Source of the DNA: Saprospiraceae bacterium
GTDB taxonomy: Bacteria; Bacteroidota; Bacteroidia; Chitinophagales; Saprospiraceae
Reading direction: 5' to 3'
Assembly (NCBI GenBank): GCA_020629845.1
Contig: JAHDCQ010000010.1
Location: 1-42,297 of the forward strand
Length of the DNA: 42,297 bases
Both the position numbers and the translations under genes were made by a program. A model generated the notes under the pieces. The model was given only the letters and a program-made list of their open reading frames with translations. It did not search any database and was not told the DNA's origin. Below, piece after piece: positions 1-10,200 of the stretch; the first letter of the stretch is position 1, and the number at the start of each line of letters is the position of its first letter.

Positions 1-137
1 GAAATGATGGTGTATTACTTGATTTAGATGGCGCAGAAGGTGTACGTTTTTCGGGTATTACTGCTAGTGAAGCCTATGTTGTTATTCGACACCGCAATCA
101 TTTAGGCGTGATGTCGGGCGCGAAAGTAACCTTCTGA
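1..137 (+). CDS. C-terminal end of a secreted repeat protein (partial, 5' end outside window)
   Basis: Only the last 44 codons are present; codons start at position 3 and the TGA stop is at 135-137. The readable tail contains HRNHLGVMSGAKVTF. It aligns closely with the C-terminal ends of the two glycine-rich/beta-propeller proteins later in the window, which end in HRNHLGVMTAAPVTFD and HRNHLGVMTATPISFD. This tail (DGD/DLDG, then SxAYVVxRHRNHLGVM) belongs to a C-terminal region that is common in large secreted proteins of Saprospiraceae. The product is therefore probably a third secreted member of that family. Everything upstream is missing, so the domain content and the signal peptide cannot be judged. 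No clear terminator hairpin follows, only a short T run right after the stop. Confidence 0.7.
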   Translation, partial: NDGVLLDLDGAEGVRFSGITASEAYVVIRHRNHLGVMSGAKVTF

Positions 138-912
138 TTTTTTTGATAGTATGATTTCCCAAGACTGCCTCAATCTACTTTTAATACCAACACTTCTATA
201 AATAAATTGCAAAAGCAGCAAACCTTCTGCCAAATGCTCCGTACAAAACTTCAAACAAAGCTATTGCAAGCACTTTACTTATGCACCAAATTTATACAAG
301 TGAATACATTAGTTAAATCTATATGTGTATTTTACAGCTCTTTGGGTATATATGGTGTATAATAAATGTTTAGCTTTGCACTAATAAGCTATCAGAAGTT
401 ACGTGAGTATTTTATGTTTGATAGCAAAATACAATTGAGAAAGCATAACAAAGCAAAAAACGAGAACACATTGAGTTAGCAAAAATTACCAGTGCTAATG
501 TGAGTAGTTTAATTTAATGACCTAGCGACTACTATTGAAGAAGAGTACTAACATGTAAACACAAAACTAGTCTTCCTACCTAGTAAAGATTATTCCCTCA
601 TCTAAAAAAGACGTGCCTCTATCAGGCACACAGCAGCAGCTTTAATTTGATCTTACTTTTTAAGCATTCAGGCATATAGCATTTCTAACTATTCCTTGCT
701 TAAGTGTAGTGCATTATTTTAAAGCCATGCCTTGCTCTAAACAAAAAATTAGGGCAATCAATGATTAATAGTGAAGCCGGTAAAGACGTACATAATGATG
801 GTTTGTTCCCTTCACTGTTCATTGTTAATTATTCATTGCTTGCTTGTGCGCCCACGGGTGGACGAGCCGAATTCTTTTCATTCATTATTAATTAAAAAAG
901 AAACCATCAACT
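138..912. other. Intergenic region, no gene seen
   Basis: This is 775 bases of AT-rich DNA with stops in all frames and no recognisable coding or RNA gene. A short hairpin (GTGCCT / AGGCAC, 613-629) lies in the middle. An imperfect inverted repeat runs from about 751 to 842: CAATGATTAATAGTGAAG on the left faces CTTCACT plus TTAATTATTCATTG on the right. Its ends resemble the CAATGART-rich repeats near 19.4 and 22.9 kb, but too loosely to call it the same element. Confidence 0.5.
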
Positions 913-3900
913 ATGTTTTTTAAACTTAAAAACGATTTTCCTATGAAATGTTTACTACCCTCGATTCGGTATCTGATACCGGTCGTCGCTTTGTTTTTGT
1001 GGGCGCAGGTGGGTTGGTCGCAATGTGGGGTGAGTACTACGGGTACACCGCAGACCACGCCGATTGCAGCTCCGACTACTATTGTTAATAATGTTACTTT
1101 TGATGATAGGTATACGAACACCCCCATGGCTGTACCTGTCGGTTGTACTGGTTGTTCTATACTTTCAGAGGTCTTAATGGATAATGATCCTTGTTACGAT
1201 TCTGATGGTGACGGTGACCCTACTAATGATATGATTACATTAGATGAGTTAATCGCTAATGGAGGATTTGATTTAACAACAATGATGGTTATTGAGGATG
1301 GTACTGATGCTACTAGAATGTGTCCTGGTGCTGGGCCTCCTGGTTCCGGTGGTACTTTAGCTGGTTGTCCTGGCACTCCTAATGCTGCCTGTGATGGCGA
1401 TAATGATGGAGATGCTACCAACGGTAATGGTGTACCAGACTATACTAACCCTACAGGAGTTAATGCAACAGATGGGGATATTCCTTTAGCAAATCTACCC
1501 ACTTCTTTAGGTGGTGTATCTACACAGTTTTTTGATGTAGATTTTTATCTGGATGCGAACTGTGAGGCAGAAGTGCGCCTAGCAGGCACAGGCTGGATGG
1601 CTGCGACTACTTGTGGCTGCCGTTATGTAAATTACTACGACCAATTTGGGGAGTTTTTGGGACGTGAAGATATTGTGACAGGTGTAGGTATTGCAGCTAA
1701 CAATCCTGTTCCTTTTATTTTAGATGAAGTTAACAAAAATGCAACTAGTAGTACTGCGGGTTATCCTAAAGTCGGAGATTATATTTTCTTCCAAATAGAC
1801 AATGGTTTAGCTTGCGACGCGAATACCGCAAATAATACTGCTGCATGTGGTGCACTTTTGCGTAGTTCTATATTTGCTTTTAGAATCCGTAATATATTTG
1901 ATAATGCACCGCCTGTAATTAAAGGAACATACAATACAAGCGATGATTATTGTGCACCCAATATCGTTACATTCGATAATGCACCTACTAGTATTGTAGG
2001 AGATCCACGTAACGTTCGCAATGATACGGAACTATTAATTACAGATAATGACCCTACTGCTGGACGTGGTGGTGATGGTTCTTATGATGCACAAATACCA
2101 AATGGTTCTACAGTCACTCCTAGAACAGATAAAGTGAGGGCACTACTTTGTAGAGAACTACTGGATGAGGCAAATGATAATGGAGGGGTGCTACCTGGGG
2201 ATATTTTACCAGATCCTTATATGTTTAATTATATATTTAATTATGGCGGTACTGATCAACCTAATACTCCTCGATTGCGCGGAACTGGTTTTTTAGATGG
2301 TACAAATCCATCAAATGACGAAAGGGGAGAAATTTATACTACCGCCATATATGCAGGCACTACAGATGTAATGCAAGATGCAGGTATGCCATCACCTGCT
2401 GTGGTTAGTACTAATTCGTTCCAACCATTTGCACCTGATGGTTGTGGAGGAGCAGTAACTGTAGGTTATTCAGATGCGGTAGATTATACAGATAGAGGTA
2501 ATCTATATGGACGTAATTCGGATGCTATTACTGGTACAGAGGATGTAAGTGATGGGGTATTAATTCCTATTGCTGCAGGTTTTGGACTAGGAGGCGATGG
2601 TCGTTTCCGTGATTGTTATGATGTAATCCGTAAATGGAGTGCAACTGATGAAGATGGTAATACAGGGATGTGTGACCAAACTATTAGTGTAATTGACGAT
2701 TATGAGAATGAAGTATGTAGAACAGGTGGAACACCACAGGTGAGTCAAACAGGTTCTCCATTCTTTTTAACTACTGCACCTACTAGTGGCTCAGATAGTA
2801 TTACGGTATTTCCACAATATTTTGATCAATTAATGTGCGCTAGTGGAGCGAGTAATATATATCAGAATACAGCTGGTCTTACACCAGCAGGGGCTTCGGC
2901 ACCAGCACCTATTCCTACATTATATTCTTATACGAATCCACTAGGGAGTACTTTCCCTGATGTTGTAGCACCTAACTTTGCAGTAGGTTTTAATAATCAA
3001 GGCGCAGCAGGACCTAGCAGCACAGATAATCACTATAATTTCCCAGTGTTTACTTATGCAGCAGATGAAAATACATACGATTGTAGTCAAGAGGCTATTC
3101 TTGATGGGTTTATGCCAATGCCAATAGACTCTTGTGGCATTCGCCCACTAGTAGAAATTGAAACGCTTTATGATTATGGACTTGATGGCGATTTTGGTGA
3201 CATAGGACCAAATATCTTTATTTCAGGTTCTACACCACCGCCTTTTTATGATAAAGAAGCGGGGATATACTACAATAATTTTTCAGGTGGAAATCAAGCA
3301 CAGACAACAGGTGATTATGTACAGTATGATGATAGAGAAAATGGTTTTACGCCTGCTCAGTGTCAATATTATAACTATGATATACTAAAACGTTGGGTAG
3401 CAGAAGATGAGTGTGGTTTCAAATCTATCGCACAACGTATGTACCGTATTCGTGATGTAGAAGCTCCAGATGTGACTATGACAGATGCTATTGAAGTGAA
3501 TGGTGCTGGTCAAATACTCACTTCGATTAGAGATACACTTATTAGTTCTGTACCGGGTGATACTATGAATGTAAAGGAGTTTAATGCACCAGCTATCATT
3601 ACAATTCCATTTACAGGATGTTCTCCTCAGCTTGCAGTAACTACTGATTATGAAGATAATTGTGCTAATGTATTATATATTAACACAACTTATGATATTG
3701 AAGAAGTAAACGGCGCAACAACTACGCCTATTATATCTGGCTTTCCATTCACAGGTTCATTTACTAGAACCTTAGAGGCAGGAAAAACGTACAAGGTGAT
3801 TTTACATTCTACCGATCCTTGTTCAAATAAGACAGATGTAGAACTGACAGTAATTACTGACCCTAATGGTATGACGGGATGTGCAGATACTTCACCCGTA

Positions 3901-6339
3901 AGCTTGACTTTGACAACTGGTGGTACGGCACAAGTCAATTCTTTACTTGTTATGCCTACATCTTCATGTATTAAGCCTGCACTCTTGAATGGTTGTAGTT
4001 TACCAGATTGCGTATATTTAGAAATGGAAGTAAATGGTTCAGTAGTAGATGCTGGTACCATATTAGATGTTACATCGGATGCTGATTTAAATATTATTGA
4101 TTTTTTAGATCAAATTCCTACTTATGTTTTCAATTGCCAGACAGGGACATTCCCTGTTACAGTAAATCTATATGAGGTAACACCTTGCTTGCCAGGGGAT
4201 ATTAATACAGCCTTTGATGCTTCTACACAGGGGCGTGATTTATTGATTACGCATACTCGTGATATAATTGTTAATCCATCTCCTTCAAGCTCTATTTTCT
4301 TATCAGCTACAGGTATGGATGCAACGTCTTCTACTGCAACAGATGGTGAAATCAATTTATCCATAGCGAGCAGTTTTCCAGGGGAGACCTTTACAGTAAA
4401 CTATGCTCCAGTTGTAGGAGGAGTGGTAGGTGCTAGCGTTCTAGTTACAACAGTTGCTAGTGCGCCTAGTTATACCATTACTGGTTTATCGGCAGGTACA
4501 TATCAAGTTACAGTTACAGGCAGCAGTAGTTGTGGAACAGCTGTTGAGACAGTTACTGTTGGTTTCAGTACACCCTTACAATTGAAGTTCTTATGCCCAG
4601 ACCCAGTTGTGGAAGGTAATGTGATTAATGTGCAAGTCGCACCATGTTCTAATTTTACGAATTTGAATTCTGTTGATTTTGGTATTACATTGAGTGGACC
4701 AGCAGGTGCAAGTATCATTGACTTGCAAGCGACCAATGGTTTTGGTTCATCGACAGGAGGTTTCAATATAGGAGCTCATTATAGTCTATTATCTTCAACT
4801 CAGGCTGATATAGTATGGACAAGTGGTACTATGGAGAATCTGGTCAATAATCAGGCATTTATTACCATTTTGGTAAATGTTCCTCCAGGCTCAGCACCAG
4901 GCACATTATCTATTACTCTAGATGGTGGTCTGAATGGAGTGAGTGGTGCAACCCAGAATATGGGACTAACATCATCACCTGTGACATTAACATTTGATCC
5001 GACAACGATACCATGTAATTCAACAATTAATCCTACTTCTTCAGTTAGCTTAACTGCCAGTGGTAATATTACTTTTATGAGTACAGGTATTGGCGTATCA
5101 AATACGAACGTTAGTATTCAGAATATGACATCAGGTACTGTAAATAATGCTTCTACAGGAGTTTCGCCGTCCACAGGTTCGTATTCTTTCTCTACTATTG
5201 CCGTTGGTGATAATGTAAAGATTACACCTACAAAGACAAGTGCATCAACAGCAACTTATGTAGACGTAGTAGATGCCATTATTCTAGAACGTTACGCATC
5301 AGGGCCACTATTATTCCCTGCTAGTACGCATGGTATGATTCACCCGTCGCAAGCAGTAGCAGGTGATGTGAATTTTGATGGTGGAATTGATTTTGTGGAT
5401 GTGGTACAAATTCGTCAGAGTATCGTAGGTTTCCCTGCATTTCAGTATATCAAGACGGATTGGGTATTCTACCCAACTACAACAGCCTTTTCTGCAATGC
5501 CATTCTATACCTACACAGCACCACTCATGCAATGCTTTGGTGGTACATTGACAGCATCTAATCCTAACATTGATTTCATCGGTGTGAAGGTAGGTGATGT
5601 AAATGAAACGGCACAAACGGCTATTATGCCTGGTCCGAATCGTGTAGAAGTGCGTGGCAATTCTGCTTTCACTATCGAGGATAGAAGAATGGAGGTAGGA
5701 GAATTAGTAGAGCTACCAGTTTATGCTAAGAACTTCCATGACTTATTTGGTTATCAGACAAACATCTTATTTGATACCGATTATCTAGAATTCGTAGATG
5801 TAGCATTAGGTACAGCACTACCAGATATGGAAAGGAGAGATTTCGGTTTGGAGGCAGTAGCATCAGGTATCATTCCAGCTATCTGGGGTGGTTTGAACAA
5901 TGCTAACCTAGAAGATGGTGACTTACTATTTACCTTGAAGTTCAGAGCTACGAAATCAGCTAACAGCTTGAAAGGTTTGATTGATTTCAACAACTCAGAG
6001 CGTGTAGCATCTTTGGCATACAATGGAGCATTGGATGCTTATGCATTAGGTCTAGAATTGACTGCTGCGAAAGCAAGTGAATTCGTGCTTTATCCAAGCG
6101 CGCCAAATCCATTTGCGGAGGCTACAAAACTAAGCTTTGAACTACCAATAGCTAGTGATGTAGTGCTAAGCGTTACAGATTTGACAGGTAGAGTAATCTA
6201 CACAACGAAGTCAAATATGGATGCAGGCTATAACGAACTTTGGTTGAATGCAAGCCAATTGAATGCTAGTGGGGTATACTACTACCAAATCAAAGCAGGC
6301 AATTACGAAGTTTCGGACAGAGTGATTTTGATGGATTAA
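913..6339 (+). CDS. Large secreted T9SS type A protein with cohesin-like and dockerin-like modules
   Basis: The 1808-residue product starts with a signal peptide: a hydrophobic core within IPVVALFLWAQVGWSQ and cleavage near residue 37. A second ATG at 943 (Met11) would give a more typical 27-residue signal and may be the true start. Residues ~80-190 hold acidic Asp/Gly-rich stretches (DSDGDGDPTND) that look calcium-binding. The middle is cysteine-containing Ig/HYR-like sequence. Residues ~1126-1220 resemble SprB-type repeats. A cohesin-like module lies at ~1223-1360 and dockerin-like EF-hand halves at ~1450-1505 (key part GDVNFDGGIDFVDVVQIRQ). A second cohesin-like module at ~1586-1720 precedes a T9SS type A sorting domain from ~1722 (YPSAPNPFAEATKL to the end). 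Known for the family: such tails direct outer-membrane translocation and cell-surface attachment. The ligand or activity is unknown. No catalytic domain is recognisable. Confidence 0.85.
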   Translation: MFFKLKNDFPMKCLLPSIRYLIPVVALFLWAQVGWSQCGVSTTGTPQTTPIAAPTTIVNNVTFDDRYTNTPMAVPVGCTGCSILSEVLMDNDPCYDSDGDGDPTNDMITLDELIANGGFDLTTMMVIEDGTDATRMCPGAGPPGSGGTLAGCPGTPNAACDGDNDGDATNGNGVPDYTNPTGVNATDGDIPLANLPTSLGGVSTQFFDVDFYLDANCEAEVRLAGTGWMAATTCGCRYVNYYDQFGEFLGREDIVTGVGIAANNPVPFILDEVNKNATSSTAGYPKVGDYIFFQIDNGLACDANTANNTAACGALLRSSIFAFRIRNIFDNAPPVIKGTYNTSDDYCAPNIVTFDNAPTSIVGDPRNVRNDTELLITDNDPTAGRGGDGSYDAQIPNGSTVTPRTDKVRALLCRELLDEANDNGGVLPGDILPDPYMFNYIFNYGGTDQPNTPRLRGTGFLDGTNPSNDERGEIYTTAIYAGTTDVMQDAGMPSPAVVSTNSFQPFAPDGCGGAVTVGYSDAVDYTDRGNLYGRNSDAITGTEDVSDGVLIPIAAGFGLGGDGRFRDCYDVIRKWSATDEDGNTGMCDQTISVIDDYENEVCRTGGTPQVSQTGSPFFLTTAPTSGSDSITVFPQYFDQLMCASGASNIYQNTAGLTPAGASAPAPIPTLYSYTNPLGSTFPDVVAPNFAVGFNNQGAAGPSSTDNHYNFPVFTYAADENTYDCSQEAILDGFMPMPIDSCGIRPLVEIETLYDYGLDGDFGDIGPNIFISGSTPPPFYDKEAGIYYNNFSGGNQAQTTGDYVQYDDRENGFTPAQCQYYNYDILKRWVAEDECGFKSIAQRMYRIRDVEAPDVTMTDAIEVNGAGQILTSIRDTLISSVPGDTMNVKEFNAPAIITIPFTGCSPQLAVTTDYEDNCANVLYINTTYDIEEVNGATTTPIISGFPFTGSFTRTLEAGKTYKVILHSTDPCSNKTDVELTVITDPNGMTGCADTSPVSLTLTTGGTAQVNSLLVMPTSSCIKPALLNGCSLPDCVYLEMEVNGSVVDAGTILDVTSDADLNIIDFLDQIPTYVFNCQTGTFPVTVNLYEVTPCLPGDINTAFDASTQGRDLLITHTRDIIVNPSPSSSIFLSATGMDATSSTATDGEINLSIASSFPGETFTVNYAPVVGGVVGASVLVTTVASAPSYTITGLSAGTYQVTVTGSSSCGTAVETVTVGFSTPLQLKFLCPDPVVEGNVINVQVAPCSNFTNLNSVDFGITLSGPAGASIIDLQATNGFGSSTGGFNIGAHYSLLSSTQADIVWTSGTMENLVNNQAFITILVNVPPGSAPGTLSITLDGGLNGVSGATQNMGLTSSPVTLTFDPTTIPCNSTINPTSSVSLTASGNITFMSTGIGVSNTNVSIQNMTSGTVNNASTGVSPSTGSYSFSTIAVGDNVKITPTKTSASTATYVDVVDAIILERYASGPLLFPASTHGMIHPSQAVAGDVNFDGGIDFVDVVQIRQSIVGFPAFQYIKTDWVFYPTTTAFSAMPFYTYTAPLMQCFGGTLTASNPNIDFIGVKVGDVNETAQTAIMPGPNRVEVRGNSAFTIEDRRMEVGELVELPVYAKNFHDLFGYQTNILFDTDYLEFVDVALGTALPDMERRDFGLEAVASGIIPAIWGGLNNANLEDGDLLFTLKFRATKSANSLKGLIDFNNSERVASLAYNGALDAYALGLELTAAKASEFVLYPSAPNPFAEATKLSFELPIASDVVLSVTDLTGRVIYTTKSNMDAGYNELWLNASQLNASGVYYYQIKAGNYEVSDRVILMD

Positions 6340-7228
6340 TCAGAAGATAGACTACAGCGGTCTGCTCTGATAGATACATATAGCAAGATGCGGAAACAAA
6401 TCGTTTCCGCATCTTCTAACAAAAGAACTGTTTTTATTAAATAGATTTTGATTTTACGAATTGCGTGTTACTACCAGTGCTTTGAAAAATAAAGTATTCA
6501 TAAGATTATACATGATTGCCTTATAAGTAGGTTGATGAATTTGATAATTTGAAGATCGTAAAAGAGTCTCGCTTCTCACATCTACTTACACTCCAATACT
6601 TTATAGAAAAGCATATATGATAACTTTTTGTCATATTATTTTGGCTGTTTGATATACTTATTATAATATTGGCCAATACTCTCCATTAGAACAGGGTACT
6701 AGACACAAAAGCAATACATAGAATAAGTTTGGAATTTAAACAGGCATGTTTTCAAGGATTAACAGAAGTCCTTGAAGATGTCGCATGTCACACTTGCATT
6801 GCGTATCTGATACGCAAGAGCTGGTGCAAGCGTTTGTGCCTAGTCAGCAAGATATTAAGGAGTAATAATATTGTATTTGTTCGTGGATGAGTAGGGTTGT
6901 TGAATTATAAATATTTCATTGTCAGTAATATATAATTTTATCTGCCGAAATGTACGCTACTATTTTACGACACATACACTATTATTAGCATACAAGTACA
7001 AAAACGCGTTTTTTCTACCGTTTATAGGTGTTTTAGTTCCTTTAAAAAGAAGGTTACTACCTTTAAATGGCTAGTATTGACCGCAACATATTTGAATTTA
7101 TATCATCAGTAACTAAAGAAAACGCCAAGCGTAAAATCTAATGATAATTAATAGTTGGAAGCGAGATAGAGCTATTTCAATTCTAACTCTAGATTATTTG
7201 ATTATCTCTGAACATAATTATATAAGTA
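6340..7228. other. Intergenic region between the two giant protein genes
   Basis: This is 889 bases without a supported gene. Besides the hairpin at 6385-6415 it contains a compact inverted repeat, TTGCGTAT-CTG-ATACGCAA, at 6799-6817. A reading frame beginning at 7141 overlaps the start of the next gene in another frame and has no credible protein features. The promoter of the 3600-residue gene should lie here, but I could not identify one with confidence. Confidence 0.5.
6385..6415 (+). terminator. Terminator-like hairpin after the 1808-residue protein gene
   Basis: A perfect 13-bp stem, AAGATGCGGAAAC / GTTTCCGCATCTT, closes a 5-base loop 46 bases past the stop codon. Only a weak T run follows (a TTTTT about 20 bases later), so it may be a stabilising 3' hairpin rather than a strong intrinsic terminator. 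Confidence 0.6.
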
Positions 7229-10200
7229 ATGCATACATCACATCTACCAATCGTTGCGTTTCTGCTGTTCATACTTGCTTTCCCATTCGGTGGGCTGCAA
7301 GCACAAACGCCAACGCTCACTGTAAATCAAGGGGACACATCATGTGGTGCTGCTACTGTTGGACTTTGTATCACGGTTGAAAACTTTGATATGATAGGCG
7401 GCATAGAGCACGTCTTGATTTGGGACCCTACTATTTTAAATTTATCTACAAGTGGTGTGCAAATTCATCCGAGTATAGATATGGATGATGACTTTTTAGT
7501 GTCTTCAGATTCCACATTTAACTTTGGGTGGAGTAATTCTACACCTCGTAATTTCATGGATGGTGATACACTTTACTGCCTCGTATTTGATGTAGTAGGG
7601 ACGATACCTGCAGGTGGTACGCTAATTGACCAATGGCCAGTAGCGAATCGACCTGTAAGTTTTGTAGGACCACCTAATCAAGTTACAGTAGACATATTCC
7701 CAACTACAACCTACACTTTTAATAGTATCTTCCTGACACCTACAAGCGGTAGCAGTGCAGATGTTACTGCGCCAACGGTCTCGGGCTGTCCTACTGATAT
7801 TACAGTAACAGCTCCAGTAGGAGGTAGTACAATAGTAAATTGGACTCCACCTACAGGTACAGACGTGTGTGGCGTAACATCTAGTTCTACACACAACTCA
7901 GGAGACAGTTTCATGGCAGGTACTACTACTACTGTTACCTACACCTTTACGGATCCATCTGGAAATGCAACGCCTTGTACGTTCAATGTAATCGTGGAAG
8001 AAGATATGACTGGAGGCGGAACTTCAGAGCCATCTCTAACTTTATATCAAACAGATACGAACTGTACAGATGATATAGTTACCGTTTGTATGCAAGGCGA
8101 TAGCTTATTCGACTTGGCGGTATATTCGCATTTGTTAGTTTTTGAGCCTAGTGTATTGGAATTTATTGGGCTGTCATCTAGTACACCTAGCATGACAATG
8201 CCTGCCGTAACTACGTCGCCATTGCCAGATTCGGTTATTTTTCTAAATTTTGGTACAACAGGCGGCGACCCAGCGAATCCTATGTTTCCTACCGTAGATG
8301 GAGATGATTTATACTGCCTAGATTTTAGAATAATAGGAGATATTAGTAGTGGTTCTATCATTCGTCGTTATGAAGAATCAGAGCGTGGACCAGCACCGCC
8401 AGATCAAATCCAAATTGGAGGCGCAGGCGGGCCTATCTTGAATGAGAATCAATACCTCTTTAATTCTCCACTAGTAGTAATGCAAACTAGCGGTACAGGT
8501 TTAGATACACAAGCCCCTGTAGTTTCAGGCTGTCCTAGTGATATTACACTAACCGTGCCTGCTGGCACATCGAACGCAACAGCTTCTTGGATTCCACCTA
8601 CGGCAACAGATGATTGTGGTGGTGTAACATCTACTTCTACCCATAATCCTGGTGATAGTTTCCCATTAGGTACAACTACGGTTACGTATACCTTTACAGA
8701 TGGTGCAGGAAACTCTGTGCCTTGTGAGTTTGATGTGACTATCACGGCTGACCCTAGTATGGGCGGTGCGTCGCTTACCATTATAGGCGATGAGGTAGAT
8801 TGCGGAGATAATACACTCGAAATATGTATAGAAGCAAATGATTTAATTGATATAGGAAGTATTGAACATGTATTAATATGGGATCCTACTATCCTATCTT
8901 ATAATAGTTTCACATTAGTGAACGCGGATATAGCAACGACAGGTGCATCAAGTGTGTTTGAAAGTTCAGATTCTACATTGAACTTTGGATTTTCTATTCC
9001 TGGAATGGCTACTTTCGACAATAATGAGGTACTATATTGTCTCAGCTTTGATATCATAGGCGATCTATCAAATGGTGTTACTATTGACCAGTGGCCAGTG
9101 GCAGATCGTCCAGCAGGTTTTGTTGGGCCGCCTAATCAAATAAGAGATCCTCTTTTCAATCAAGTACCTTATACTTTTTCAAGTATTTCCCTTTCTGCTT
9201 CGGATATGGCAGCACCTATGTTCACCAATTTCCCGATGGATAGAGATACTTTCCTCACGGCAAATTGTGATGCTGCTGTAAGCTGGGTAGCACCAACTGT
9301 AACAGATGATTGTGCGGTGACTAGTACATCAAGTACCCACAATCCGGGTGATGTATTTCCATTAGGTACTACCGATGTCATCTATACAGCAATGGATGCA
9401 GTAGGAAATGTAGTAATGGATACCTTCAGTATTACAGTAGTTGATACGATACCTCCAATGGTGCAAAATTGCCCAATGGATACGATAATAGAAGTAACAG
9501 CAGGAGCAGCAAGTAGTGCTTATACTTGGACAGCTCCTACAGGCATGGATAATTGCCCAGGTGTGATGATTACAAGTACACATAATCCTGGCGATACCTT
9601 CATGACGGGTACGACTACTACAGTAACATATACTATCACCGATGCTTCTGGCAATGAAGTGACTTGTACGTTCGATGTAACTGTTGAGGAAGAATTAGAC
9701 ATTACTTGTCCTGAAAATGTTAGTGTAGCTGCTGCCGATGGTCGTTGTGATGCGATTGTAAATGATATTAACATCAGCATAAATGACTTAGATGAAGTGC
9801 AAAGCATAGCTTGGGCAACCACAGGTGCTACCATGACGAATGGAACTGGAGATGCCTCAGGTACAACATTTGATGTAGGGATTACTACATTAACGTATAC
9901 TATTACGGATAATGATAACAATATGATGAGCTGTAGCTTTGATATTGTAGTAGTAGACAATCAGATGCCTTCACTCACCTGTACGAATGGAGTAACACTA
10001 CAAATTCCACAAACACAATCTACAACAGTAGTGATTGATATCAATGCACTTATTACAGATAACTGTACGGTAGTTGATACCACATACTCCCTTACAGGCG
10101 CAACTACTGGAATGGGGTCAGGCTTTGCATCGGGTTTAGAGTTTAATGTAGGCACTACAACTGTCACTTATACCGTAAGCGATGGTATCAATACCGCAGA

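Noticed and set aside
751-842. A third copy of the MITE-like element upstream of the 1808-residue gene
   Set aside because: The inverted ends are imperfect and the interior does not match the copies at 19.4 and 22.9 kb, so only a loose resemblance remains.
3690-4766. Open frames on the minus strand inside the 1808-residue protein gene
   Set aside because: They have Val/Thr/Ser-rich low-complexity translations that mirror the plus-strand repeats, with no start context or domain. They are shadow frames.
7141-7380. Plus-strand 79-codon frame overlapping the start of the giant gene
   Set aside because: It runs into the signal-peptide region of the giant gene in another frame and shows no protein-like features.
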